In this document: positions 32,520 through 44,937 of the stretch, piece after piece
Layout: each line of letters opens with the position of its first letter
Numbering within the stretch: position 1 is the stretch's first letter
Assembly (NCBI GenBank): GCA_009761415.1
Contig: QUOL01000028.1
Location: forward strand, 124,001 to 188,000
Reading direction: 5' to 3'
Origin: Sarcomyxa edulis
Lineage: Eukaryota > Basidiomycota > Agaricomycetes > Agaricales > Mycenaceae
DNA: 64,000 nt
Program-made: the position numbers and the translations under genes
Notes under the pieces: model-generated
What the model was told of the DNA's origin: nothing
Seen by the model: the letters and a program-made list of their open reading frames with translations, nothing else
The model's database searches: none

Positions 32520-34640
32520 TTCGATTGCGTCTTCGGAAATCTAATCTTCGCGTCTCTTCCCCCCACCACAATTGCAACCATTTCCTCGACAAATAGTCCA
32601 TCCTCTCGGTCTCGTTTCTACATTCTACGCACCATTATCTGCGAACTTCAGGGCACTTCAAATCCAATATCTTTCGCGTGAGTACTGAATACACTGGATT
32701 CGTCCTCGACAATTTGAACTTGTATAAGTCTGCGACTTGTGATCATATCCTCCCCGCTTGTTGGTCCACCGCATTCCCACTCAAACTCCCAAACATCGCA
32801 GCCTCCCACTCCAAGTAGCATGTCACGTTCAAGCCTCCTCGCAACATTCTATCCAAATGGACCGGTAAGTACTCTCCCATCGCGTAATTGTCTGGCGCTT
32901 CCTTTCAAGCTCAAACACCATCTCAGAGAACACGAAAACGCGGGAGACACTAGCTGGATGGCATGCAGATGGTCGGATACCAGACGGAAAACGGTGCATG
33001 AGAAGACAAGCTGCTCGATGCTCTTGGGTAAATATGGTGGGAACAGGTATTAATGGAGTGCAGCGACAAGGTGAGTAACAAGTCTAACGATATAATGGCT
33101 ACAACTTCATTTGACTCCTTCGTGCGTGTTCGCTCTCAGGCTGTTTCCCTTTTCCATGATATCCACCTCGCTGTCCGTGACTTCTACAACTCCCTCAAAA
33201 TCCTTGCGCGTTGCTCTTCGTCGTCATCGGTTAGAGATTGTGCGAGTAGAATTAGATGCAGTACAGGGAGAAGGTCAGTAACGACGCCGTTCATGTAGCG
33301 AGGTATGTGAACACCAGTTTATGCTACCGTATTCTTCGATCTAATGTTGTTATATTGTTTGATTTGATTTCTAGCTTTCAATAAAACCCCCCCCCCACAC
33401 ACTCTTGGCCGACTTCCACGAAACGAAACGACACCGAGGTCTTTCTATTTAGGCCTTCAAGAGATCATCGCGATCGTCTTAGGACAAATTGAACAGGGCC
33501 AATGGATGGGCATCCCGCTCAACGCATGCTTCTGCGTCAGTCCCGATGCCAGGCTGCATATGTGGTACGGAAGGAGGTCACAGCTCGACGTGGACGGGGG
33601 ACCATGTACGTCACTCTCTGCCTTTGCTTTTGTTGAGTTTTCCGTAACTAATCGAGACTATAGACGTCAACGCCAAGGCAGTGCTCGCAGTTTGCTTTCT
33701 AAATGGTCTTCACTGTTGGAAGATTCCTCACGCCTTTGTGGAAATTAAGTCGCTTCAACTTTTGTTCAAACTTTTTGAACAAAAGTTGAAGCGACTTTAT
33801 TCCCACGGAGGCATTGCCGCACGGATTATTCTTTCCAAGTATGTGAATTGACCAGATATTCTACCAGTACTCACGAGATATTCTGCAGACTTCCAAGCAA
33901 ACAACGTCCCTCAGAGGCATAAGATAGCAGAACGATAGTGCGAGGAACATGGCAGGCAAGTAAGGAGTGTTCAAGCTCAAGCACACAAGGTACATAGTAG
34001 TATCTCTCATCTAACATAATCGTAATCTTTGCACACAGGACTTTACATCTCGATACTCTAAATAGCCTTGAATATGTAATTCAAGCTCTCGAACGTACCC
34101 CCCACCTCGCTCAGGCAAATGATGGAGACAGAGAGATTTTTTTCACGCTGCCACCCCTCTTCGCTCGTCACCGTTAGCAGCTACACATGTATCTTCTTTC
34201 TTAGACTCAAGGGTACACAGATTGTCTGTAGTAGGGAGGTTCTTGCATGTAGAATACACACAATAATATCATTTTATGATCTTTTGATCTACATGTACAT
34301 CTCGTCGCCCCATCTTGTTCTGTTCGCCAATGAATATTGAGAGTTATATATGATATCGTCTCTCTGTCCGTCTCTCTGTCCATCCTATAGTCTCTCCGTC
34401 TATTGAACTTTCCACCCATCTATCTATCGAGAACTCAGTATGTACCATCGACATACGAAACATACACTGGCCAGTCATCTCATCTCCTCGTATTTTCTCA
34501 TCACCATGAATGGAAAGAAGCTGAAGCGTCGGAGACAAAGATGGACGACTATGCACGTTGGGTGTATGTGTCCCACTCGTTTCTCCGTGAGCTTGGAATA
34601 GACGATGAAGACAGAATAGAGAATACATACCTTTGATGTC
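32520..34640 (+). repeat. Copy C of the dispersed repeat family
   Basis: The first part (32537 onward) resembles 24858 onward. The last part (about 34090-34450) matches copy B at 39180-39750. Shared features are CTCGAACGxACC...CACCTCGC, TTCACGCTGCC, CGTTAGC, a TAGAATACAC/TAGAGTACAC block, ACATCTCGT and a following pyrimidine-rich minisatellite built from CCATCTCTCCGTC-like units (34358-34432). Possible introns, for example at 32679-32720, have matching places in other copies. It contains the foldback element at 33732-33815. Confidence 0.55.
33732..33815. mobile_element. Foldback MITE-like element, copy 1
   Basis: Inner arms AAGTCGCTTCAACTTTTGTTCA (33747-33768) and its exact complement (33776-33797) flank a 7-nt loop. 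The right outer arm TATTCCCACGGAGGC is intact. The left outer arm (from GCCTTTGTGGAAATT at 33732) matches the second copy at 49216 with a few substitutions. Two copies at unrelated sites show that the palindrome moves or moved. Confidence 0.75.
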
Positions 34641-34789
34641 CCGTACTACCCAAGACCTCCGAGCCGTCGATTTAGTCCTAGAGGGGATAGTTGACGCTAT
34701 CCAGATACATCGATTTGACGTACAAACTGCAGCTCTCCCTCCCTGCTGACGTCCTCTCATTGAGCTTGTAGTCTCTTTTTTGATTACCT

Positions 34790-35500
34790 CGTTGTCGTCG
34801 TTGTCCCCGTCCTGCTTCATAGGCACAATGATATCTTTGATTCGCCAAGTTTGCTCAAGGAGCACCCTCCTCGGCCCACCTCCCTCCCCACCGACTGAAT
34901 ATCGTCCGCCACCGGCCATGCGGGGTTGCGATTGAGGAGTCATAAGCTCCCAAGATCGCGTACCCGATTTCTTCGTAAAGGCATGCTTGGAGGAGGAAGA
35001 TCGTGGACTTGTTCTCGTCCCTCCTCTTCTTCTTCCCTTCCTCGTATGAATTAGACTCACGAGGCTGGAGTAAAAAGGTTGTGGCTTGTTACGTTGCGGC
35101 TGTGGAGTTACAGGTCCTGCAGGAGTACGCGGGGTAGAAGGTGGTCCAGGTCGTGCTTGGGTAGGCATCTGTTCGTGTTCATGTTCCTCTACATCTTCAA
35201 GGATGACGAGGTCTTTGTCCTCTTCGACAACACGAGGGTGATTCCCGTCCACGAGGATGATTTTCTTCTTCTTCTTCGGGGTCTGAGTCTGATTCTGAAT
35301 CCGAGCTGACGTGGACCCTAGAGAGTTTGGAAGGGGAGTGCATGTGGAAAGGTTTGAGCGGGCTTTGGAGGACACGAGGGTTCTCGCGTGGGTTTCTACT
35401 AGGTCTGGGGCTGAAAATTTGGGCACTTTGGATCATGGACATTCGGAGAGTTCTGCGACGATGTGAAGTTCCTGTTTCATATAAATATGGATGCTTTGTG
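34790..35500 (-). pseudogene. Hypothetical protein with a frameshift in a GAA-repeat tract
   Basis: Reading from about 35480 (after a GTGAGT...AAACAG intron at 35456-35525) gives SHRRRTLRMSMIQSAQIF and then VHVSSDSESDSDPEEEEEN. In the run of GAA units at 35264-35280 the downstream coding frame changes. The next frame reads KKKKIILVDGNHPRVVEED, then a Pro/Arg-rich section, then VLLEQTWRIKDIIVPMKQDG near 34830. A one-base change in the microsatellite would unite both parts. The protein would be acidic, then proline-rich and basic, with no known domain. The minus-strand frame stays open to 34344, but that tail is antisense to repeat copy C and is probably not genuine. Confidence 0.35.
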
Positions 35501-35667
35501 TCAGTAGAATAGAATGCTACTCACGAGCAGGTGTGGCTAACGAGGTAGCGCATAGTTCTTTAGGCGGGTATGTGAATTGAAGCGTTTGTTGTGTATCTCG
35601 GTCTCAGAATTGTTGGCGAGGGGAATCGCTGTAGGAGGTGCAGATAGGTTTGAGTTTGGATACACTT

Positions 35668-35922
35668 TGCATCCGTCGATGAGGAGTCCATTCATACCCA
35701 GAATGATTAGGAATTAGAGCGCCTTCGGCAGTGATGATATTGATTGGCTGGTGGTATTTCAGAGCAAAGGCCATCAGATCGTGTGTGGAGTTCCGCTGAG
35801 TGACGACATCGCAAGGGATAAGATTAGCTTTGAGGGTTTAACGTTTGGGGCTTGCATGCAGCGCCCCAAGCAGGGAGGGCGATGGTGGCGGAGTGAATCA
35901 TAGCGAAGGAAAGTTTGCGAAC
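35668..35922 (-). pseudogene. hAT-superfamily transposase fragment
   Basis: The minus strand encodes VRKLSFAMIHSATIALPAW, then after a +1 frame change near 35824 ANLIPCDVVTQRNSTHDLM and FALKYHQPI. This order (an LPAW segment, then a DVxTRWNSTxDM-like motif) is typical of hAT transposases in agaricomycetes, where R-W-N-S-T is the conserved core. Here the core is degenerate (QRNSTHDL). Only about 85 residues remain, with neither the zinc-finger N-terminus nor the C-terminal dimerisation region. Confidence 0.6.
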
Positions 35923-38349
35923 CTGGATACATGTTAGTACTGATGAAGCGATAAGGGATACTGCTCGAACACACCTTAGTAACTGCATCTCTGACAACTG
36001 CCGTGTCCTTGAGAATTGTGATTCCAGACAAGAACGAGACGCGTTAAGGAGGGGAGGAGGGAAGGTGTTGTCTAGGATGTTCAGGCCGTTGGCGGCTACT
36101 TTTTTTCTTCTTATTTTTTAACGATCTAGCTGAAAGGGAGGATGCTAGGCTGAAAGGGAGGATGGCGGATGAGAGGACGCCACAGACAACTGCTAACTGG
36201 CGCGAACTAGTAGAGACTCGGTGCAGGATGTCGGAAATTGGTGTGGGGGAGAAAATTGGAGGTAGGCGGGAAAGACCTGCTTTGGAGGGAGAGACATTTT
36301 TTTAAAATGGGCGAGTTGACGCGAGTAGGGAACAAGTGACGGTCACATGAGGGTCATTGAGTTCATTTCCCATCGACAAAATCGTCGATGACGAGGGTCT
36401 ATTGAGGAGTAGATGTCAGACCATACATATAAATCAAGAAGTAGGTTCCTTTATCGGTCATATGCATGTATCTTGGCAAAATGCATTCTCAGACTGGCGT
36501 TTACTCTCCTGGTGATTGAGACAGCAATTAAAAGCTCGGACGACGTGGGGTAAGACGCATATCTTGACAAGCAGAGGGGCGAACACCGTTGCGCACTATA
36601 TATGGGGAAAATTGGGGGTAGCGCGACGATTGTGGACGGAACAGTAGACGTGGTAGGCCGAGAATTGCTCTCAGACAGGATCCTAATAACAGAAAGATCA
36701 GACGAGACACACATCTCGGGAAATCCCACATCTTCATCCCACATCTTCATCTCATCCTAGATTTTCATCAATGAAGTCGAGAAACAATAAATATAAGGAC
36801 GTACCATGGCCTCCCTCTTCTCTTATAAGGCTTCCCTCCCCGATGGAGGGCAACGATGTCGGAAGATCTGATACATGAAAAGACACCTGTTCTGATTAAA
36901 TGAATCGAGGAAACGGGAATATAAATATTTACCGTCACTCTCCCGTGGAATCCAGTCTAATCTCTAAAAAACCATGGACGGTCTCGGTTTTGTCGACCGT
37001 CAGACTTTGACGCCCAAATAGCTTCGGCGCCTTGCGTGTTCTTGGGCGAGGTGATGTGATTCGTATGAAGGACAGTCAGACCATTGCAGTAAAATAGAGG
37101 CAAAATATAGCATACCGTTGTGCACTTCTACATGATCGAGGATAGTGATTTGAATCGGCGTTACCCGTGTCCCAGGGACAAATCCACCGCTGGCTCTCGC
37201 TGGCTGTGGAGTTGCAGGGATTTGCTCGTGGAAATTATCTCGATCATGATCAAGCGCTCGAGGCACCGGTAATCACCGTGTGCGGAACTTCAATATTTTC
37301 GTCGCCTTTGTCTTCACCACGCTCAACGCCACACCACCTAATTTAGACCGCGTGAAGTCAAGGTTGTGCTACCGGGATAGAAGATACAAAAGATAGTATC
37401 AAGCCTGAGGGCCGACTCAATCCGAGGAACAATTCGAGATCACGACTCCCGAGTACCAGTAGGTTTCATCTGCGACAGGTGCGTCTTTGATCAGAGACGT
37501 CGGATAGTGATTAGGCCACGTCAGACGAGGTTGTACCAAGTATATAGCAAATTTATAGGACTACTTCACCGTTCGAAAGTACCGAAAAGTGTCCCTGAAG
37601 TGCGCCAACCACGATCTCTCATGAGCTTGGGGTGAGTCCTCGTGAGTGCTCGCAAACCCTCGCGAACGTACGATAGCGCGATGGAAGATCGATGACCTCG
37701 TCATAGCTTGAAAACCAAAGTCAGATCTCGGGACGGCCCGATGCTCTTGCCGCCGTTCGTGACGGTCACAAAGCGTCACGACGATTCCGCACTTTTGCTG
37801 ATGTGTCGTTCACCGTTCAGCCCATGGATACAAGGTTTAGGCGTTTGGAAGGAAAACTTCGAGGTAAGTGGCGTGAGCTTTGTCTTCATATTGCATGAAC
37901 CCTCTTCCTTCAAATCCCCTTCAATGCGAGCCATCTGGGATAGATGGCGCACAGCCTATAGACTGCTTTGGTTTGATACACCTGGCTGATTTTGTTCGTG
38001 CGCATCGCCTTCGAAACTCTGCCCACCCCCATCCTTCTTGATACAAGCACAATGACTAACATTCTATCCTCCGCGCAGTTTCGTCTGACCATCGCACTAT
38101 CCACGCGTCATCCACGTGTATTCTACGTGTTTCATACCCGCAATCGTTCACTACACCCACCGCTCACTCGGACCAGCTCATACGGCAAGGTTTGCTTCTT
38201 TCTTCGTCTGTTTCATTGTAGTGGCAGACCCTATTGCATGTTTTACACGGAATCACCGGTGGGTCCAATAAAACATGCAATCTGCGAGTAGATGGCCTGC
38301 CAATTTTTGCCTTTTTGCTTGGAACTTTCGAACCCTGACTGACCTTCGC
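35923..38349. other. No gene recognised
   Basis: There is an upstream minus-strand open frame at 35774-36031, partly antisense to nothing known. Beyond it only short, unrelated frames occur. Several exon-sized pieces with GT-AG borders near 37.86-38.20 kb may be the beginning of repeat copy B. Confidence 0.4.
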
Positions 38350-39800
38350 TTCTACACAGTTATGTTTTGGATGGTTTGCTCTACGCGTTCGGGCAAAGGG
38401 ATCTCTCCATGGAATGAGACCACCATCAAGGTCGTCTGCCCAGCGCTGCCTTTTCATTTGGACCACTCCTACACGCCGTAAAGCCTCAAGAAGGGGAGGA
38501 AATCACTGACTCTGAGCGCGAGCCACCGCCCCCCATCAGTAAGGAGCACCGTAGATCAACGTTGCCGCCTCCCGTGACCTGTCAGCCACCCCCACTTACG
38601 AAGAACTCGCGCCTCTCTTCGCTATTTAATCCCTCACCGCCCATCGACGCCTTCAACCTCAACGATAGATCTTGACATCCTCCGCGTAAGTCTGCGCTCA
38701 CCATCATCTGCGTTGTGTATCGATCCACTCGCTGATAAATTATTCTAGTCCAGCTCTTCGTGCACCTGCAAATCTGCCTAAACGCTGCCTCGGCTAATTT
38801 ACCCAGTCTCTCTCATCTCGGCTACACCGAGCGCATACCACTCTATCCTCACCCTCAACTCTTGCATTCCTAACATCATCTAAGTTGAGAGATATCGACC
38901 AAATTCGCTTCTTACTTACTGTGAGTTTTTGCTGAGTTACGAGATCCTCGATATTGAAGTTAATCCGTGGTTTTTAGGGGAAATGACCGAGGCTTTTGAG
39001 CACTCCAAAAGGCCTTTGTGATGTAAGGCATTATAAGCCCTCGAAGTCTCGCAAACAGTGAAGCAAGGCGTTCGCGCCGTGGAACTTTCCCGATGCCCAA
39101 GGAGATCTCAACGAGACTTCGTCAAGTCACTGAATCTTCTCAATATTGCGTAAGTAGCCTCGAAGATCTCGTGTAACTCAGGCGCTCGAACGCACCTCTC
39201 ACCTCGCAAATGCTGGGGCAAGACATCTCCCTACCGTAGACTCTCCTTCACGCTGCCCAGGTGCCTTGCCGTCACTCTCAACGGAGCCTTCGTTCGTCAT
39301 CGTTAGCTAACCAGGGTCCCCAGATGTGCTGTCCTTTCCCGTGAGTCCTTTGACTTTGAACTAACGCTTTCATTCCGTGCACTAATGCCTCGTTGAATTT
39401 CTGAACTAGGTGGGCACTTTTTTCCTTTTCTTTTTCATCTTATTCTCAAGACCGTAGATGTAGGCATCCAAGTTGTACTAAAGGTCCCTAGTCTGTATGT
39501 AGAGTACACGCCAACAAATAATTTTATTTGCTTTATTTTACATCTCGTTTCCCGTCTCCCTTCTGTCCGCTGGATCTCGAGAATGAGATGTTCGGTCCAT
39601 CTGTCAGTCCATCTCTCCGCCTCTCCGCCTCTCTGTCCATCCGTCAGTCTGTCAGTCTGTCTATCCATCAATCTCTCCATCCATCTCCGTCCGTCTCTCC
39701 ATCAATCTCTCCATCCACCTCTCCGTTCCTCCATCTATCGAGTAATCAGTACGAAACATTCACTTACGAGTCTTCCGCCTAGTTACTCATGGTGCCGAAG
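38350..39800 (+). repeat. Copy B of the dispersed repeat family (longest copy)
   Basis: It shares blocks with copy D (38360-38560), copy A (38620-38870 and 39290-39410) and copy C (39185-39760), and so links the other three. It ends in a pyrimidine-rich minisatellite of CCATC(T)CTCCGTC-like units (about 39596-39735), which codes for nothing convincing. Stops interrupt every long frame. Confidence 0.6.
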
Positions 39801-40367
39801 AATCTAAATTGTCGCGTCGAGCTTCCAGGAAGTAAGTAGACGTGCTGTCGAGTAAGAGATGTACGAAATACATCCTTCCTCCATGTCCTCATATCCTCGG
39901 TGACTCGAAACCTGTTGGTTTAAATCGAGAACGCGGTTGATGGTAATTTGGGCGGGCAAAGAGACTATTCTGAAGCTATTGTCGATGCAATGCGCAAGAC
40001 AAATGAGTCATCCATCTGACAAGAGCATATGAAATACGTGAAACGCCCCTGTTCCAACCATAAGTTGAGGACTCGGACGCCTAGATTCCAAGTGGCAGCG
40101 ACGAGTGGAAAGCGGGATTCCTAGTATGCGAGGTTTAGTGGAGGGGGGAAATTAGGAGGGAACAAGGTTGAGGGATGCTGGTGGGGAAGACGAGATTGGC
40201 AGAGATCTAGAGAGATTAGATTAGATCATCAGGCAGGAGGGAGAGGCAAGAGAGGAATTAACCCTAAGTTGCGTTGAGCTACCTGTCGTCCCTCCCAGTA
40301 TTGTCCGAGTATCAGACCCTTGGTGCATAGTACAGTACATCTGAGTCTATTATGCAATACATTCGTG
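39801..40367. other. No gene recognised
   Basis: Short frames only. No repeat or RNA gene seen. Confidence 0.4.
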
Positions 40368-40683
40368 TCATTTACGAGACCTTTTACCGCCCCGTGGGGG
40401 CTCTAAGTACGACTTGCATGCTGTGCACATCCAGCCATCGGTTACATCTTCACTTTCTGTAAGACATGCGAGGTGATATCGAAAGTAGAGCCGCAAAACA
40501 AGACCGTAAATCTCGAGTAAAGGAACATACCCATTCAGTCTCGCAACCTGCTCGAGCACACTGCACAACAGCATCCGACGACTCCCCAGATTCTCCAGGA
40601 TGGATCACCATTCCGCACAGACATTGATGAAGATCTCCGACATCGATTTGTTTTCGCTTTCGACGGGGACGACCAGAAGCGTG
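40368..40683 (-). pseudogene. PHD-finger fragment with a lost splice acceptor
   Basis: On the minus strand a basic stretch (HASGRPRRKRKQ) leads to a zinc-binding series CLC...CARAGCETEW. After a GTATGT donor the series continues in another frame with YHLACL...DGWMCTACKSYLEPP and a stop at 40368. Joined as EW/YH this fits a PHD finger (Cys4-His-Cys3), including the Trp before the last pair of cysteines. The expected intron would end just before TATCACC, but the sequence there is TTTCGA and lacks AG, so the acceptor seems mutated. Only the C-terminal zinc-finger region is present. Similar ends occur on transposon-linked agaricomycete proteins (my recollection, not checked). Confidence 0.55.
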
Positions 40684-40847
40684 AGCTCCAGAGGTGGTTG
40701 TGTACGCAAGGATTCAGGTAATACTAAGGAGTCATTGGGGAGGGTTTTCCTGATGTGGCCACCGAGAACGCGCTCACATGACTAGCCAGCAAGCCAATAT
40801 TTCCGCTTCACACATAACTCTTTTCAGCAGTGAGAGAGTTTAAGGCC

Positions 40848-43800
40848 ATGGTCCTTGGTGAAAAAAGGTCCCTAGGGCATATTTCTGGTATGTTAACTCA
40901 CAGTCTTGTTCTTGCTCAGCTGAAAGAACACTAGGACTATCCCCAGACGAGCCTCAGGACTCATCTCCAGGAGCATACAAAAAACGCAAGCTCGTGTTTG
41001 ATGGAGTCCTAGTTCCTACTCTCCGCAGTATCCGAACTAAAGAAGCCTCGTCAGCTATCCAGGAGCTCACTCCTGCTGATAAAACCGACTCATTGGAGGA
41101 CGAAGATTGTGCGGACTCTGACTCTGACCGGAGCGACGCATCTGACCAGAGGCATGAGGAGCTCAGTTCTGCCGATGAAGCTAGCTCGGGGGAGGAAGAA
41201 GATTTTTCAGACTCGGACTCTGACGGAAGGCATGGGGTGAACGTCAGAAGACGTTGTAGTAAGGTGAAGAAACATGAGCAAAAGTCGGCGACAGCATGTG
41301 AGCACCCATTCTGGGTCTTTTTGCAGACCTAATGACCTTTCCATCCAGTGACAGAGGAGCAGCTGAAGGAAATCACACGCAGACCACAGAAGAAACCAAC
41401 CCACCCTTCTCCTGATGCCCCCGCCCTCATTGAGTGCGGTCATGACGGCCGGTATAATGAGAGCCGTGATATTCAGTACCATGGATGCGCTTACCTAGCC
41501 AGGCTGGGCCTCCACTGGTCTCCCCTCCTTTCTGCCGTTGTGCAGCCTTCAATGAACAGAATCATGGCTTATACAGAGTTGAAAAAAACAATCTCAGACG
41601 CTGATGTGGAGCTCCTTGCTCCAAGTAGCCCATCGGAGGTTTTGGCGCATATCCTCGCCACATTTGAAATATCTGAGCACGACACCCCCAAGACGATGTA
41701 TCACCGAATACATCTGTCTCTGACCGTCAAGGATCCAGTCCCAGGCCTTGCGGAGCCTATTATAGGATATCGCTGCCCCCAATGTCTGACTTGGTCTGCC
41801 AACTGGTCCAAGCATAAACACCAACAGAAGCTACCCGGCCACGAGAATCTCCGGGCTGTCGATTTTTTGCAGTCTTATGCAGTCCTCCTGTACCAAAGAA
41901 CTGATCTTCGCGGATATCGCATCTCATTGCCACAAGATTGGCAACCATCGGTCATGAGGCCTGCGATGATGGCCGCCGTACCCTCGCCGTCGATGGGGTC
42001 AGCCCCGCCGACTAATATTCCCATCAAGTTAGCGGCGGAGGGGACTCCTCGTGTACCCCATTATGTTGAGGCGATAGGGTGGCTACAATATACGGACAGT
42101 CTGAACATGCGGCAACCAGCAGAACTCACAAATCTGGTTGCATCGCCCTTCGTTATGGTCTCCAATTACAGCGAGGGCACGATCGCCCATGCCCTCGAAA
42201 CGTTTCTCGTATCGCTGTATCGCGCGGTGATCATTTATATCAGCGAAGCAGACAAGAGATTATCCCAGCGGCATGTGGATCTTCGAAAAGCGGTGTGTTA
42301 CGCGTAAGTGGTCTACTCGTGGATGAACCCTCAATGCAAGCTAGTCAGGCTAACTATCATAATAACTACGGCATCTTTAGGAAGGGTGTCCATATTTCTC
42401 TCCAGGATACATCTATCCAATCGTTCGCCAGCATATTTACTCGAATCCTGAGCCTTCCATTCAGGTTTGCGTTGCTTCAAGGATCACCTGCGTCATCAAG
42501 CCCTCCGTTAGGCCAATTCCAGCCTCTCATAACTACTGAACAACGGTCCAAAATACAGTCCTTTGTGGACGACCTCAAGTCGGGAAATAGCATAGAGCTC
42601 CAGAGAATACTCGAATTTATTCATGCGTTCTCTGTGACCATGTTCACAACGGACACAACCTCACTATGGAAACCCGTCGAGACAATTCTGGAGCAGGCTC
42701 TACTGGCACAAATGTTCACGGCTACTGGTTGGCTACCGGCTAATCGGCTCATCAATATTTTGCGGGCCATTAAACACATTTCCAGATGTGTCCTCGTCAA
42801 CTCCGCTTTTATGGGAGACTTCAACGTCCCATACAAGCGGATCTCTGTGACCGTAGGAGATGGTCGGACAGGTGTTAACAAGGGAAATGCTGTAGACGAG
42901 GATGGAGAAAGTGAAGAAGAGGATGGAGCCGGAGAGAATGAAGGTGATGAAGGTGTAGGCGATCACGACAACGATTCTGAAGATGAGGACGAGGACGAGG
43001 GTGACGAGAACCAGGATCATGAAGTTCTTGATCTCAGCTCCGTGGACTCGTTGCTTCCCCAGGATAATGCTGATAGACTAGATTTCAGTTTCATGGGTGA
43101 AGCTGGGGCCTCTGAAGATGTCAAAATCATCGGAAACCGCGCCCTGAAGTAAGTCATTGTTGACCGTCATCCGCATATTGTAAGCTAACAACACCGGAAA
43201 AAGATTCTTGAAAACCCACAGCCAGCTTTTCAGCTCAACGGGCAATGGGCAATGGAAGCGCGTGTCGTCTCTATGGACTCTGGTGTCCCAATATGTTAGC
43301 CAAATACAGGGATCCACATCGATTGTTTGGTCCAACGACGCTAGATCATTGTCATTTTCCGCCAGTTACGAAGGGACAATCGTGTTCGACCTTCCGACCT
43401 TTGGCAAGAACCGATTAGATCTTTCAAAATCCCTGATGGCTACTCTACTACAAGCATTCCCCGAAGATTATCCCATCGACCAGCTGAAGATGCTGAGCAT
43501 ATCCTCATTTTCAGACGATCATTTCAGCTCCACATCTTTGTTCGATCGTGCCGACAACAAAGCACTCCTCACGCCGCTCGTTCAGTGCTTGGTTCAATCG
43601 TTCTCCATGCCAGGATTCTCAAGAAGCCAGAAAATCAAGGTCCTGAAATGTATATACGGATTTCTTCAGTCGCTCGTATGTTGCTTCTATGGCACAAACG
43701 GTGTGCCTCCGCGAGCTTGGCAGACTGCGCTCTTCACTTACGCCTCCGCAGGTATCTATCCACGAAACCTCTACGTCGACGGCGAGACTTGCTACTTTGG

Positions 43801-44937
43801 CAACCCCAGGGCAAAACAGAAGGGAAGGTTGACCTACTCCTCTTTCTGGGCTTTGCCTGATGATGCTGGGCTGCCGCTTTTGATTTACCTGGGTGTTTTC
43901 CGGCCAGCGGAAATAATCCTAGCAGAGAGCGTGACACCCAAGCGCTCTGCTGACGAGATGAAGACCTACATCTTTACTCGGCCGTACACGCGGAGTATAG
44001 CAAGACAATCTATCGTATGGACAGGGGAGATGGTGAACCTGGCTCTTTCTTCCCCAGTCGCCAATGTTCCTGTAGAGGCACGCACGTATCGCCACTTCTG
44101 TAAGGCGGTCCTACGGAAACATCTGCAACAACAGATGGACAAGCTAGCTTTTGATCCTAAAGATCAGGATGCTCATCGCCGTGCACAACTTCTCCTAAGC
44201 AGAACCATGCAGTTCTTCTTTGGCATTGTGCCTGCTGCTGGTGAAGCATCTCTCTGCGATCGTCCGCAGGATGAAACATCGCCTTCCCATGTCATTGCCC
44301 AATACGTCGCACGCCACCTTGTGGTAACAAACTACAAACTTGGCGGACTGGGTCCAGAAATTGTCCGGACGAAAGTCGCCATGCTCACACAAGAGTTGCC
44401 CTTCTTGTATGGGTCTGATCGAGTCGCATGGTGTCAACTCGGCGATGCCGCTCTACGTAAAGTCACCTGCTACCTTATGTATGGAGGTCGCCAGCCATGG
44501 CCGCTTGCCTCACCGTCATATCTTGGTATTTCCGAAGTTCCAGTGGCGGAAGCAGCTACTCGAGTGAGTGTTTTGCTTATGCTGCTGCACAGTTCCCTGA
44601 CGCTTTCCGTGATTAGATTTTCATTTCCCTCCAAGAATGGAGCACCGGAATTTATCGCAAATTACGTTCTGACTTGTCGCAGCCTAACTGGCTTTCCATT
44701 CGAAACAAATTCCTACAAGGCCTGAAGGAGTTCCGAGTTAAGCATCAGGAAGTCTGGTTTCAATTCTCGAAAGCCGTGTTCTTGGCTGCTCAGGAGCTAC
44801 AGCAACTGGCCGCTCCACTACAATCCTTATCCATTGTTCCAACAGTATCCTTCATGCCTGTCAACTATGACACGATCCGGCTCGAACATATACCTACTCT
44901 TCGTAGACAGCACCGTGACATCATAAAGGAGGTGTGA
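40848..44937 (+). CDS. Large zinc-finger/recombinase-like protein of the RecQ-helicase-associated type
   Basis: Six exons join in one phase (40848-40887, 40920-41297, 41349-42303, 42381-43148, 43204-44563, 44617-44937), giving about 1,273 residues without a stop. The N-terminus is acidic and Ser-rich. A zinc-finger-like YRCPQCLTWSANWSKHKHQQ lies at about residue 280, like the second finger of OrsD/DUF3505 proteins. A highly acidic linker spans about 628-672. The C-terminal half has LPLLIYLGVFRPAE (about 940), IVWTGEMVNLAL, ARTYRHFCKAVL (about 1008) and SPSHVIAQYVAR. The same order occurs in agaricomycete proteins encoded beside RecQ-type helicases, some with a tyrosine-recombinase-like core (established pattern as I recall it; catalytic residues not proven here). 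No helicase lies in the window. The first intron would be only 32 nt, so translation may start at another ATG such as 40994. The function is unknown; a mobile-element or subtelomeric role is possible. Confidence 0.6.

Noticed and set aside
34344..34790. C-terminal extension of the minus-strand frame starting at 35426
   Set aside because: It is antisense to repeat copy C, including its pyrimidine minisatellite (RTERR-type run), so it is unlikely to be coding.
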